NCBI GenBank assembly: GCA_037974965.1
Contig: JBBPFI010000003.1
Span: 930,001 to 994,000, forward strand
From: Dacryopinax spathularia
Lineage: Eukaryota; Basidiomycota; Dacrymycetes; Dacrymycetales; Dacrymycetaceae
Reading direction: 5' to 3'
Length of the DNA: 64,000 bases
The first letter of the stretch is position 1; every line of letters starts with the position of its first letter. The translations under genes and the position numbers were made by a program. Below the pieces are notes generated by a model. The model was not told the DNA's origin. It searched no databases and saw nothing but the letters and a program-made list of their open reading frames with translations. Positions 21,038 through 32,739 of the stretch are shown here, one piece after another.

Positions 21038-21844
21038 GAAGGAATCGATGCGACTCTGGGAACGTAAATTTCACGCAGAGAGGGCGGGGGTGAGAACGTC
21101 TTTAAGGAGGGCTGGGCGGATCCAGGCACGGTATAAATGGTCCATGCGTATCAAGCGAAGTGGGTTAATAATAAACCACGTCAGCTCGCCCGGCAAACGC
21201 CTGATGGTTCATGGTCCTACAGGCGGTGATCGCGATAGCAGGCGTGGAGTTGCCTGTTCGGTGGTGACGATAGATGAGCGACCAGGTGGGTGGGACCTGC
21301 CGTCCGGTTGTGCACATGGATCGCATAGCGAAGCCACAAGGAGGATGACAGCATGCACACGAGTAGAGGAGGCGGGAAGAAGCGGTTCGGCATCAGGCTT
21401 TCGTTGGGTGTAAAGAGTCATCGCCTCAGCTTATTGGGGTCATCTGAGATCTTTTTCATTCAGACCACCATGTAATGCAGGCTGGAATTGCGGTCCGGCC
21501 TATAGAGGATGGCGCTTTGACCTTGTGGTGGACGGAAAAGCAGCCAGACAAAAGTGGATGGTTCTGGTACGATGTGACGTATGACGCTGTCGCAAAAATA
21601 GTTCGACGTTCCTTGCGACCACGCGGAACTCTCCGGGCCTACGGAGTGGCTGTGAGAGCCCAATGGCTGTGCTTCAAGATAATCCGGGGGTTCGGCTCCG
21701 AGGTGAAAGCCGCGCCACTCTACAGTCTGGAACTGACGCGTCCCTTGACTGGCGAAGGTGTACCAACCGCGAGCGTGCTGATCCATTTGGGCAGTCTCTC
21801 CACATCACATTCCCCGTTCTCTATCCTCTATATTGTATACGGAC
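21038..21844. promoter_or_regulatory. Shared upstream region of AAAP transporter and RPT4
   Basis: This 807-bp spacer between divergent start codons must contain both promoters. A TATAAAT at 21132 is the only obvious AT-rich box. Open frames in it show no recognisable protein. Confidence 0.4.
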
Positions 21845-23346
21845 ATGGCTTCACCATCGGCTCCGCAGTTTGACCAGCGAAAGCAAGATGCCCTGAAGGC
21901 GTATCGGGCTGTAAGTTGTAGGTATATGCGCATTGTCACCAAGCTAACGATGTCGTGACCAGAAAATGCAAGAGCATGAGAACATGAGTGAAGGTCTCAA
22001 GAACTGTACGCAGCCCTCTCCGAGTGCCGCTTCGTCTGTGCTAAGTGCTGTTGTAGTACGCTTCTCTCTACGAGACCTGGAGAAGGACTTCCAGAAGACA
22101 GAGGACGACATCAAGGCATTACAGTCTGTCGGCCAGATCATTGGCGAAGTCCTGAAGCAGCTCGATACCGACCGCTGTAAGCTTCCTCATGCATTATGCT
22201 GTAAGATGTCTTGCTCACATTGGATACAGTCATCGTCAAGGCTTCATCCGGTCCTCGCTATGTCGTCTCTTACCGTCCAACCTTGCCAGTTCACAAACTG
22301 AAGCCGGGTACACGAGTATCCCTTGATATGACCACCCTCACCATCATGCGCATCTTGCCACGAGAAGTCGACCCGATGGTGTATAACATGAGTCTGGAGG
22401 ATCCGGGTGGAGCGAGCTTCGCTGGTATTGGTGGTTTGAGCGAGCAGGTCCGGGAGTTGCGTGAAGTATGTGGTACAAGGCATGATACAGGACTGGAGCT
22501 GACGTGGTATGCAGGTCATCGAGCTGCCATTAATGAATCCGGAGCTCTTCCTGCGAGTTGGAATCAAGCCGCCAAAGGGTGTACTGCTGTACGGTCCTCC
22601 AGGGACCGGCAAGACTCTGCTCGCCCGTGCTGTAGCAGCAACAATGTCAACGAACTTCCTGAAAGTCGTGTCGTCTGCCATCGTAGACAAGTATATTGGC
22701 GAGTCCGCAAGATTGGTCCGGGAGATGTTCGGCTATGCAAGGGAACACGAACCATGTATTATCTTCATGGATGAGATTGACGCTATTGGAGGAAGGCGGT
22801 TCAGCGAGGGCACGAGTGCTGACCGAGAAATCCAAAGAACTCTGATGGAGGTAAGGACATATGCGACTCATACTGCTGTGATGATTTGGCTGACATACAA
22901 TGCAGCTGCTGAATCAAATGGACGGTTTCGACTCTCTCGGGCGAACAAAGCTCATCATGGCCACCAACCGACCCGATACCCTTGATCCTGCACTTCTCCG
23001 ACCGGGTCGACTAGACAGGAAGATCGAGATTCCCCTGCCCAATGAGCAAGGGCGTCTCGAAATTCTGAAGATTCACGCGGCTGGTGTGAACAAGGGTGGT
23101 GAGATCGACTTTGAAGCCGTCGTCAAGCTGAGTGACGGCTTCAACGGGGCCGATCTGAGGAATGTGTGCACGGAGGCTGGAATGTTCGCTCTGAGGGAGG
23201 ATCGGGAATACGTGACACAAGAGGACTTCATGAAGGCGGCCAGGAAGGTCGGAGAGGCTAAGAAGCATGAAAGTGAGTTATTTTCAGACTTGATGCGAGC
23301 ACTGCGCTGATTCGTATTGATAGCCAAAATCGAGTACAATATGTGA
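21845..23346 (+). CDS. RPT4: 26S proteasome regulatory ATPase RPT4 (PSMC6)
   Basis: Seven exons encode about 396 residues. The order is an N-terminal coiled coil ([20 protein letters not shown]), an OB domain ([17 protein letters not shown] to [10 protein letters not shown]), then the AAA+ module. The module has Walker [16 protein letters not shown], pore loop [14 protein letters not shown], Walker [14 protein letters not shown], sensor [13 protein letters not shown] and arginine fingers [10 protein letters not shown]. The protein ends KKHETKIEYNM. The [18 protein letters not shown] stretch before the ATPase is specific for RPT4 among the six ATPases. It unfolds and translocates ubiquitinated substrates within the 19S base. 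All catalytic residues are present and the length is normal. Confidence 0.96.
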
Positions 23347-23991
23347 TACCCCTGTTGGTTTATACTGCATTGCTTCCCTGTTTTATACATCCTTATACAA
23401 TTCCCCGAGCAATCAGCGTTCCTGGTGCCTAAGGACAGCGATAAGGACATGGGGCCATCTGCCGACATCATCCGCATGAGATGACGCAATGATAATCCGC
23501 TGGCAATTCTGGCAGATTCTCAATACAATTTCAGGATTGTATTGTAATCGCTGCTGTCGTAAGGAACCAAGACAATGGGTTGCTTGGCCGTACTGGGCAA
23601 AGCGCCCGCTCCACGTAGGAGCGCCATCATGAAATAGCACGTTTCTGTTTCTGTTCGGTAATAGACGCCCCGCCGTATGAGAAGTGCCACATAGCCGATC
23701 TCAGCCCCGGTGCCAGATGAGGGATGTGGCGCCCCAGGGTCGATCAGTGAGGAGCAGCACAAGCGCCAAGGTTGTGCCTGCACCCTGACCGGATAGGCTG
23801 GCGGCGGGGGAGCCGAAAATAAAATGGCGAGCAAGCCCGAAAACCTCACCTCTGCTTCTTTCCTCTTTCCCACCGCTCTGCTGCAAGCATACCGCAAGGG
23901 ACCTCTCTGTGTCTTGGCCCTTGTTTACGCTTTAAGACGCAGTTTACGACCCAGTTCGAGTTTATAGACTGTTATTGCTGAAGAGACGATC
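23347..23991. other. Intergenic: RPT4 3' flank and SLC35F-like upstream region
   Basis: A 645-bp spacer between two plus-strand genes. A 125-codon minus-strand frame (23520-23897) has no recognisable protein and no splice support. Presumably terminator plus promoter. Confidence 0.4.
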
Positions 23992-25629
23992 ATGAGCAAC
24001 GCAAGCCAGAACTACCTTGATGCGCAAGGGGTGCAGGGGCTGCCCTCGAGCCCTGGGAATTTGACGCCCATCGATGAGGAGTACAGCAAGATACCGCTGT
24101 CTGTGGATGACGGAAAGGCGCGGACGAGCGACGATGTTGATGGAGAGAGTGTTCCTGCCGCTGTCGGTGCGTCTGTCCTGAGCCCCAATTCTTAAAGGGC
24201 AACCGACTTACCGTTCCGCATGCAGTCGACTCCCGCCCGCCGATCGTCTACACCTCATTGAGCGCCTGGGCCCAGAGCGTTTGGGTACGCTTCAAAGGCC
24301 TATGGACGAAGCGCTTCATTCTCTCCCTCCTTGCGGGCCAGCTCGTGAGCTTGTGCATTACTTGCACGAGCGTCTGCACTACCGAGCTCGGCATCAGGGG
24401 CTGGGCGTTGCCTACGACTCAGACATTCTTTTTGTACGTGGGCGCTCTGCAATAAAGTGGCTAGATGCTTACCAGGTTATGGAATAGGTATTTTATTCTT
24501 TTCTTGGTGTACACGCCCTATACCATGTATCGCTATGGGCTTAAGGGTTGGGCAAAGATGATTCTCAAGGATGGCTACAAATGTGGGTCTCAGCCATTAT
24601 GATCTCCTTAGAGTCACAGCTCACTCGCGCGACAGATATCTTCCTGGCCGCCTGCGACGTCGAAGGAAACTACACTGTCGTTTTGGCTTACGAGTACACG
24701 ACGCTCCTTTCATGCATGCTTCTGGACGCCTGGGCGATCCCCGTCTGCATCGGTCTTTCTTGGCTCTACATGCGCACCAAGCTGCATTGGTCGCAGTATC
24801 TTGGCGTTATCATCTGTGTTGGCGGTCTGGGCATGCTCGTCGCTTCGGATGAGATGACGGACAAGGACTGGCAATCGTCGGATATGGTCAGGGGCGATAT
24901 CCTGATGATCATTGGAGCCACTCTGTACGGTGTTTGTGAGTAACCCGGCGTTGCATTAGCGAGACAGCTTCTGAACCTGGAACAGCTAATGCTACCGAGG
25001 AGTTCTTCGTCAGGAACCGACCGCTCTATGAGGTCGTTGGCCAGATGGGCTTCTGGGGCGTCATCATCAATGGTTGCCAAGCAGCTGGTCTGGAGCACAA
25101 GCTTATGACCGAAGTGACCTGGGATGGACCAGTTAGTAAGTGCACTTGCTACGTAAATCTTTTGTTGTCAGGGACTAAAGCGATGCCATAGTCGGACTGA
25201 TCTTCGCGTACACCGCAGGTAATTTACCTTCCTTTTTGGGTTCGCCGGATGATGTGCTAAAGACAATCTTCCAGCGATGCTGATCTTGTACACCGTGGCT
25301 CCGCTGCTTTACCGCATGACATCGGCCGCATATTACAATCTTTCATTGCTGACGAGTGATTTCTACGGCCTTCTGTTCGGGCTGTTCCTCTATGTGAGTG
25401 CATGTTCACATGACGGCCGAAAAGGAGCGGAGCTTGACGCCGCGAATTTTTTTCACAGCACTACGCGCCATTCTGGCTGTACTTCCCCGCTTTCGCGGTT
25501 GTCATTCTCGGTCTTATCATCTACTACTGGCACCAAAAGCCTGAAGACCAGGCGAAGCTCAACGTTCGTGCCCCGGATTATGTGATAATGCGGGGTTTCG
25601 GGATGAACGCTGTGGCGGGGACGGTGTAG
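23992..25629 (+). CDS. SLC35F1/F2-type solute transporter (drug/metabolite transporter superfamily)
   Basis: Eight exons encode about 415 residues. The hydrophilic leader is MSNASQNYLDAQGVQGLPSS, followed by about ten membrane segments. Conserved parts are FILSLLAGQLVSLCITCTSV, YIFLAACDVEGNYTVVLAYE, LLDAWAIPVCIGLSWLYMRT, VIICVGGLGMLVASDE, GDILMIIGATLYGVSNATEE, GQMGFWGVIINGCQ and SAAYYNLSLLTSDFYGLLFG, in the order seen in SLC35F (former DUF914) proteins. Members are poorly characterised; some animal homologues carry vitamins or nucleotide-related solutes. The substrate here is unknown. The seven introns are canonical, and the Met at 23992 opens the only N-terminal frame. Confidence 0.88.
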
Positions 25630-25899
25630 GGGACTGACTGATGATCGGGCATTAGGGGACATGTAGGGGTGCAATTCACATTTAGGCGAGAAGGGTGGAG
25701 GTTACAGAATACGCCGACGTGTTTCAGCCAGTAGGAGAAGACTCCAGATGGATGGGAAATAGTTTTGTACTTCAGGAATGCAAGATATACTTCCTCCGTG
25801 CATTTTGCTATCCGTGTGACTGCTGGTGCATGTGGCTGCTGCATCCTAGGGAATGGAAATTCCACGGCGAAGGGTGTATGTAACGTGTTGACAAGCCTG

Positions 25900-28800
25900 A
25901 TGGAAGCCATCACAAGCGGTGCTTTAGACGTGAGGAGACGAAACGAGCGTATAGACGATAGTTAGTACTTGACTGCGGCCGTGCTGAGCAAGACGGCTCA
26001 AACGACGCCAAAGTCGGACGAAACGGCGAGCAGAGCGGGCGAGCGGCCCATCGTGGCTGGCCAGGTGAGACAGCCGTCCGCGGCACCGACCGCGCCTCCC
26101 CGTGCGACCCCGTCGTCTCCGGCAGCTAGGGGCGTCGTCCCTCGCGCTCGTTCAGCTTCTGCTTCCAGTCCGACCGCGACGACGAGCACAGATTCAACCG
26201 TTCGACCATCAGCCAGGCGTCGTCGACCTGCCCAACGCTCGCCCACATCCACCAGGCCGCTGTCGCTCAACGTATCTCAGCTCGCATCGTACACTAATTA
26301 CCCGAGTGCTGTAACCTTACCGAGCCCATCCGTTCAGCCCACCTCAAACTCGGGTCCTACATCGCCACTCGCGTCCCTCGTCCTCCAGCTCAGCTTCCCT
26401 TCCATGTATCGCCCAGGCCGGGCACACTCTCAATCTCCAGCCCGGCCAGCTTCTACCTCTTCTATCGACTCTAGAAACGGCTCGGAGCTACCATATCATC
26501 AGTCAGAAAGCCGACCGGACCTCCAGGGTTCCTTCACATCACTCATGCAACGTTGGGCCAACAAGGGCCAACCCCCGCTCTCGTCTGACGGACCTTCATC
26601 CGCACCGCCTCTACGATCTCCGGATTCACGTCTTCCTGTGGTGGATGACCGACCGAGGAGGAGCAGCACGGTTGGCTCGCCTGGGGAGCAGGACAGGGAG
26701 AAGGACTATTTCGATAGGGACAATCGGAAGGGCGGCGGCGCAAAGGAGAGCCCAACGCGTCTCAACACGCTTCCTCCTACCGCCGCACCTCGACAAAGAG
26801 CTACCACCCCTCATTCACGGCCCATGGACGTCCAACAAGAACTGGATCATGCACATCAACGAAGTGGATCACCTGGTCCTACGCCAAGGCCTCAACAGCC
26901 GCAACAAGGACATCAACCGCGTGTCCATCCACCCAACGTTCGAATGCAATCTGAGAGAGCATCATCGCCGGCCGGGTCGGCCTCTTCACGAGATTCTATG
27001 CCAGGATCCCGGTCGCAAGCACAAACACAGGCTCAGTCCCAATCACAGTCCCAGTCGCGTCCAAGGCCGCCATCCTCCTCTGGGTCCGATGTCTCACTTC
27101 CAAACCGGACCGTCACACCCTCAACCTTCCAACAACCGATTTGCTGCACCTGCGGTCTGGTAATGACCGGCCAGTTTGTCCGAGCTCTCGGCAATGTCTA
27201 CCACCTTGACTGCTTCCGTTGTCGCGTGAGTACTATCTTCTTACCATCCAAATTGGTCGGGCGGTGGCCTATTACCGCGCCTTCGCCTCATGCTGTGCTC
27301 CGTCTTGATGTGCGGCCGCTGACCATGTCCTTTTGCGGATCTTACAGGACTGCGATCGCCCGGTAGCCCAGAAGTTCTTCCCCATAGAAGGTGCCGATGG
27401 CCGACAACAACCCCTTTGCGAACGAGACTACTTCAGAAGGCTGAACCTTATCTGCGGGAAGTGTGGAGAGGCATTACGGGGAAGCTACATCACGGCGTGC
27501 AGTACGTATCCACGGCGCAGAAGGCGTGTCAATGGCGTCTAATATCCTCCTAGACAAGAAGTTCCACGTAGAGCACTTCACATGCTCCGTGTGCCCGACC
27601 CTGTTCGGCCAGTCCGACTCCTATTACGAGCACGGCGGAGATGTGTATTGCCATTTCCACTACTCGACACGTTTTGCGACAAAGTGTGTCGGCTGTGGAA
27701 GTGCGATATTGAAGCAATTCGTGGAGATTAACAGGAACCAACGAAACGAATGTTGGCATCCGGAATGCTATATGATTCACCGGGTATGCGCTTCTATCGA
27801 TAAGCGAAATACTTTGTTACTGATATTGCCATCGTAGTTCTGGAACGTGAAGATGACGTCCAAGTTACCTCCGTCGGAGGTCCCACCATTACCCCCTGAT
27901 CCGAATCCCGATGGCTCTCCGCCCGAGCTCCAGCCAACCTACCAGAAAGAGGAGGCGACAGAGACTGCAGTCACACTACGAAATAAGCAGCGACAGATGG
28001 AGCAGCAAGTATACCGCATATGGAATACCCTTTCCCAGTTCGAAGAGAGCTCGGCAACCTGCATTCAAAACATGCTCAACCACGTTGCGAACGGTCACTG
28101 GCTGGAGGCCATCCGGTTTGCGGAGAAATTCATTCTGCATGTGGAAGTCTTGTTTGCGGTCGTAGATGATTTGGAGGCACGGTTCATCAAATTCAATGCC
28201 AAGGGTACGTTTGCGAAAGCTGCCATCCCTGGCATCGGCTAACTTCAGTACAGGCATGTCACATATCCGAGAAGCGCGTATGTTATGCCGGAAGACAGTG
28301 GATCTGTTCACTCTCCTGTCTCGGACTGAGCACACGGTCGACCGACGGATGCGGTTTACCGAGGAGCTCCTTGCCGTGGTCACTGGCTTGGCGCACTACC
28401 TGAAGATCCTCATCCGGATAGCGCTTACTGGCTCTTTGAAGCTCGAACGCGAGTACGATGATCGCACCGCAGGCTCGAATATGCTGGACAAGCTGCAAGC
28501 TCTTGTTCGAGACGGTGCCAACCCTTCTGCACGTCGCGCTACGCGTGCTTCTGGAGGAGGAACTCCAGGCACGCAGGGGGTCGTCTACGGATACAAGTGT
28601 CTGGCCCCGGAATATGCTGGAGAAAGCCCATTCTCGCCTAATGCGACTGACTCCCAGCAAACGGATCCGCCCAGCGATTTGTGCGTCCAATGCAGTCAGA
28701 CCGTTGAGGAGGATTGCGTCCGTCTGGGGACCTACACGCGCTGGCACTCGCAATGCTTGAAGTGCGAGAGGTGCGGTAAAACGGCTCTGGCGCCTTCGAA

Positions 28801-31364
28801 GAAAGAGAGTGCAGCGGTCTCAGGTGAAGAAGGCGCCCTTCAGAAGATTCTTTCAAGCCGGCGGCCACCCGCCCTGGCCCAGGACTTCGTCTATCGCCCT
28901 GGACATAAGAAGCCCAAACAGCTGGGCGAGGCGCAACCATTAGCCATTATGTGTACCAACGATGCGGAGCCGGATTGCCAACCAGGGTTCGAGGCCGTGA
29001 CAAAGTTAGAACAATTCGCCTATCTGCTCAATGTGGCCCTCAGGAGGCTGTACGATCTTCTGCGAAAGAAGGGGTGGATGGCTCTGCCCAGTACGTCTTG
29101 TTTCCAAATTAGTGGTAAGGGTCCAGGAAGTCTAATGTTTTGGGGTGCAACCCCTTTGCAGGTGCCACTACTTCAGATACATCCTCAGAGACCAAGTCGC
29201 TGGCCGAGTCGTACAGGGATTCGACGGAAATCATGCGACTTAAGTCGGTCCATCTCGATCGTAAACTGTCAGCGACGGCAAGGCTACCTAAGCGCTCAAC
29301 CATTGTTGAGAGCCCCTCGGGAAAGATAGCGCAGCCAACGGACGCAACTTTCCATTCCTCCATCGGCGCTCGTACACAAGCTGCGGAATCATCTCATCAA
29401 CAGCAGCAGCAACAGCAGCCACCGCCAACTCAAAGGCAGCAACCACAACCACACGCACCTGTTCCTACTCGGCCCGCCCCGACGCCGTCGGTGCTGGCAC
29501 AACAACACCTGTCCCAGCCACCATCCTTACCGTCATCAAGATTACAGTCGCCTTCTCCTGGCCCAGCCCCCGTCTCCGTGGGGCCCGACGGGGTGGCGGT
29601 TATTCGGCCGAGCTTCGCTCGTAACAATACATCGGTCCGTATCATCCCAGAGGTAGACGATGGCACGACCACCGGAGATGGTTCGACAACTCGCGTTTCC
29701 ACCATACAAGAGAGTGCAAATGAAGGTGACGCTTTCAATGTCGAGGAGGATGCAATAACTCTTGCGGACATCCCCCATATGATGGAGGCAGAGCAAGCGC
29801 GCGAACAACAACGCTCATTGCCACGTCAAGCTGGGAAGCCTATGATCGCCGATCTCAGCTCACTGGAGCTGATGATCCTCAAGCACTTCGCTGTGTTGGT
29901 TCTGCATAAGTCACCGATGCAGGATCAGTTCGATGTGGACGATCTTCTGGATATCATTGAGGTGAAGAACAAGGGCCTTTGGACGAAGCTTTTCAAGGGG
30001 GAGAGGAAGAATGTCAAGAAGAAGGGTAAGCCTGCTTCTTTTCCAGCATGTTCGCCAATGCTCATGGTATGAAGGTGCATTCGGCGTCCCGTTGGAATTG
30101 CTTGTCGAGAAAGAGGGTGTGGACTCGCTTCTGGGCGCGTCGCGCACACCTTTACGCGTGCCGAGCTTTATCGATGATATCGTGTCGGCCATGAAGCAGA
30201 TGGGTGCGTATAAAGAATGACTACATAGGGCAGTGTGCTCACTGGGTATTCAGACATGTCTGTAGAGGGTGTGTTCCGCAAGAACGGCAATATTCGACGG
30301 CTGAAGGAGCTTGCCGACCACATTGACCGGGATCCCTCCACGGTGGATCTGAGTACAGAGAGCCCTGTACAGCTAGCCGCTCTGCTCAAGAAGTTTTTGG
30401 GTGATCTGCCCGATCCGCTCCTTACGTTCAAACTGCACAAACTCTTTACCGGCACACAGAGTGAGTGTATCGCACGGTTCCGTCTTGTACAATCTTGACC
30501 TAATTTCTAGAGTTTTCTAATGCCGACGACCGGAGAAAGTACATGCACCTGGTCTCCATGATACTACCGAAGGCGCACCGGGATACCGCAGAAGTTCTCT
30601 TCGTATTCCTCAAGTGGGTTGCTTCCTTCTCGCACGTTGACGCCGAGACGGGCAGCAAGATGGATCTTCAGAATCTTGCTACCGTTATCGCACCCAGCAT
30701 ACTCTATGCTCGTGGGAGAGATCCTGCCAGGGATGAAATCTTCTTGGCAATCCGAGTGGTCTCGCACTTCCTTGAACTGCAGGATGAGTTGTACGCAGTT
30801 CCCGACGAGTTTATCCCCATCCTGCACGATATGGAATACTTCGTCAACTGCGCCGAAATGCCGCGCAAGGAAATTCTTAAGAAATGCGAGACATACTGGA
30901 AACTGAAGCACCCCAGGCCAACCAACGGCCTTCCACCAAGCAATAGCTACAGAGACGGTTTCGGTCGGCCTGATCAGCAACGTGGAGAGCCCCACCCTCG
31001 GCTTATCACGAGGCGGTCAGATCCTGCGATGTCTCCCAGGCCTCTTCCATCTTCCCATGCGAACGGCACGAGGACGCCGCAGGCGTTGCCCCCTCCGCCA
31101 CAACCGACGCAGGCAAACTACACAGGCGACGTCATGTCCCATAATATGGGTTCATGGGTTGATGTGCATGCTCCGGATGGTGTTTATGGCTCACCTCCCA
31201 ATGGACAGCATATGCAGCAGTCGCGCAACTCGACGTACGAGCCCGCTCGCCAGCAGGTCAGACAACCAGACCAGCGCTGGGCACACCAAGACCGGCCGCA
31301 TCCTGGCTCCCGACCTACGTCTTACGTACGAGCCGATGCGTACCAGCAAGGCTACGCTCCCTGA
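25900..31364 (+). CDS. LRG1: LIM-domain Rho GTPase-activating protein (LRG1 type)
   Basis: A multi-exon gene of about 1,650 residues. A disordered Ser/Pro-rich N-terminus (~390 residues) precedes LIM1 (CCTCGLVMTGQFVRALGNVY), LIM2 (CGKCGEALRGSYITACNKKF) and a short LIM3 (CVGCGSAILKQFVEI). A helical linker and LIM4 (CVQCSQTVEEDCVRLGTYTR) follow. A Gln/Pro-rich spacer with a (CAG)n tract near 29400 leads to the RhoGAP domain: FGVPLELLVEKEGVDSLL, the arginine finger in VEGVFRKNGNIRRLKELADH, LAALLKKFLGDLPDPLLTFK and LQNLATVIAPSILY. Yeast Lrg1 is a Rho1 GAP controlling glucan synthesis and cell fusion. The start is uncertain: I propose ATG at 25900 with a 10-codon exon 1 spliced to 25993, because the main frame has no early Met. 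Confidence 0.88.
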
Positions 31365-31852
31365 TTGCCGGCAATGGCATGCCGTCATCCACGATCTTGA
31401 CTCTAGCCGCAGTCACTCTTTCTGGGACTGATCCCTAATTTTATTGGACTTCTCTCTTTCTCCGTCGATTGGAGACGGACCTTCAGGTCTCATCCCTCTT
31501 TCTCCCGAGAGTGTCATCTCCTTGCTGAGTGGTTATCGGCCTGTGCCATTGTACTTATCTGTTCTTCGCATCTCTATTCCAGGTGCCCCTTCGCGACCAG
31601 TTGCTGTCTTCTTAGGATACCCTTTTACACTCACGAAGTACGCATGGATGTAGTTTGAATCAAGGAGTATCTTTTCGCTTGTGCTGCTGGGAAGACGCTG
31701 TTACGTCGGCCGCTTTGCATACGTAAACAAAGGTGTTGTGTCCGTACAGGGTGGACGGAAGTCCCCGTAGCCCGGCGAAGCACCCTTGATCCCTTACGGG
31801 CCCCCCTCCCCCTGATCCCCCCGTCCCTTTTGCCTAACCACGTCCGGATGAA
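31365..31852. other. Intergenic: LRG1 3' flank and BET5 upstream region
   Basis: A 488-bp spacer between plus-strand genes. It contains a C-rich tract (31800-31830) shortly before the BET5 start and nothing coding that I recognise. Confidence 0.4.
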
Positions 31853-32555
31853 ATGACCATCTACAGTTTATATATCTTCGATAGGTACGCCATCAAAAGC
31901 GAGAGTGCAGCCCTGTCTGATAGATATATGAATCCAGACACTGCACATGCGTATATTATCAAGATTGGCATCGGACTAAGCGAGCTCGACCTGCAGCCCC
32001 GGGCAAGATCCTGCCAGGCGTTTCGAGCGCAGTGTCCGGACAAAGCGATGGTATCAGCACGTCAGGGCAGAGGACCTCGATAACGCCGTCGGGAGGGACT
32101 GTGGTAGAGGTCGGCAACGGCGAACTGGACAGACCAGAGGTGTTGGCCAATATGAGTGCATTGACCTTCGATGAAGAGGCCAAGTTGGTGTACGGTGTCA
32201 TCTTGAGCTTGCGGCAGATGGTCAAGAAGATGGCTATCAGGTAAGCATTGATCGTCGAGTTCTGCATAATAACATCTCACCGGGCGTTAGAGACGACACT
32301 CTGGTCAATTATCGCACGTCCACTTACAAGCTCCATCTGTATGAGACGATGACGGGCTATAAGTTCGTTATGTTCTCCGACCCGGACGCCGACTCCCTAC
32401 GTTTCGCTCTAAGGCAGATCTACGCCGGCCCCTTCCTGGACTACGTAGTCCGAAACCCGCTCATAGTTATGGACTCGAAGGAACAGGGGATAGATAACGA
32501 GCTCTTCAGGTCAGCGACGGACCGGTTCATTCGGGGACTCTCCGTGTACAATTGA
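31853..32555 (+). CDS. BET5: TRAPP complex subunit BET5 (TRAPPC1)
   Basis: Three exons encode about 199 residues. Spliced, the start reads MTIYSLYIFDRHCTCVYYQD, then WHRTKRARPAAPGKILPG. After a Gly/Ser/Thr-rich spacer come FDEEAKLVYGVILSLRQMVK, STYKLHLYETMTGYKFVMFS, SLRFALRQIYAGPFLDYVVR and ELFRSATDRFIRG. These are the longin-fold strands of TRAPPC1. BET5 is a core subunit of the TRAPP tethering complexes, which act as the Ypt1/Rab1 exchange factor at the ER-Golgi boundary. The protein is about 40 residues longer than yeast Bet5 (159) because of the spacer between the first and second blocks. Confidence 0.93.
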
Positions 32556-32739
32556 AGCATCTTGTTAGAGTAGTACTAGAGCCATACCCTTTCGAAGGAA
32601 TGTAAGATATGTGTCATCAATAATATTGCGGTACCTATACATATGAAAAGAGGAGATACAAGACACAACCAACCAGCCCTATTTACTACAGTCATCCTTT
32701 CTAAGGTGGGAAATCGTTATTCGTGGAATCATGATCCAC

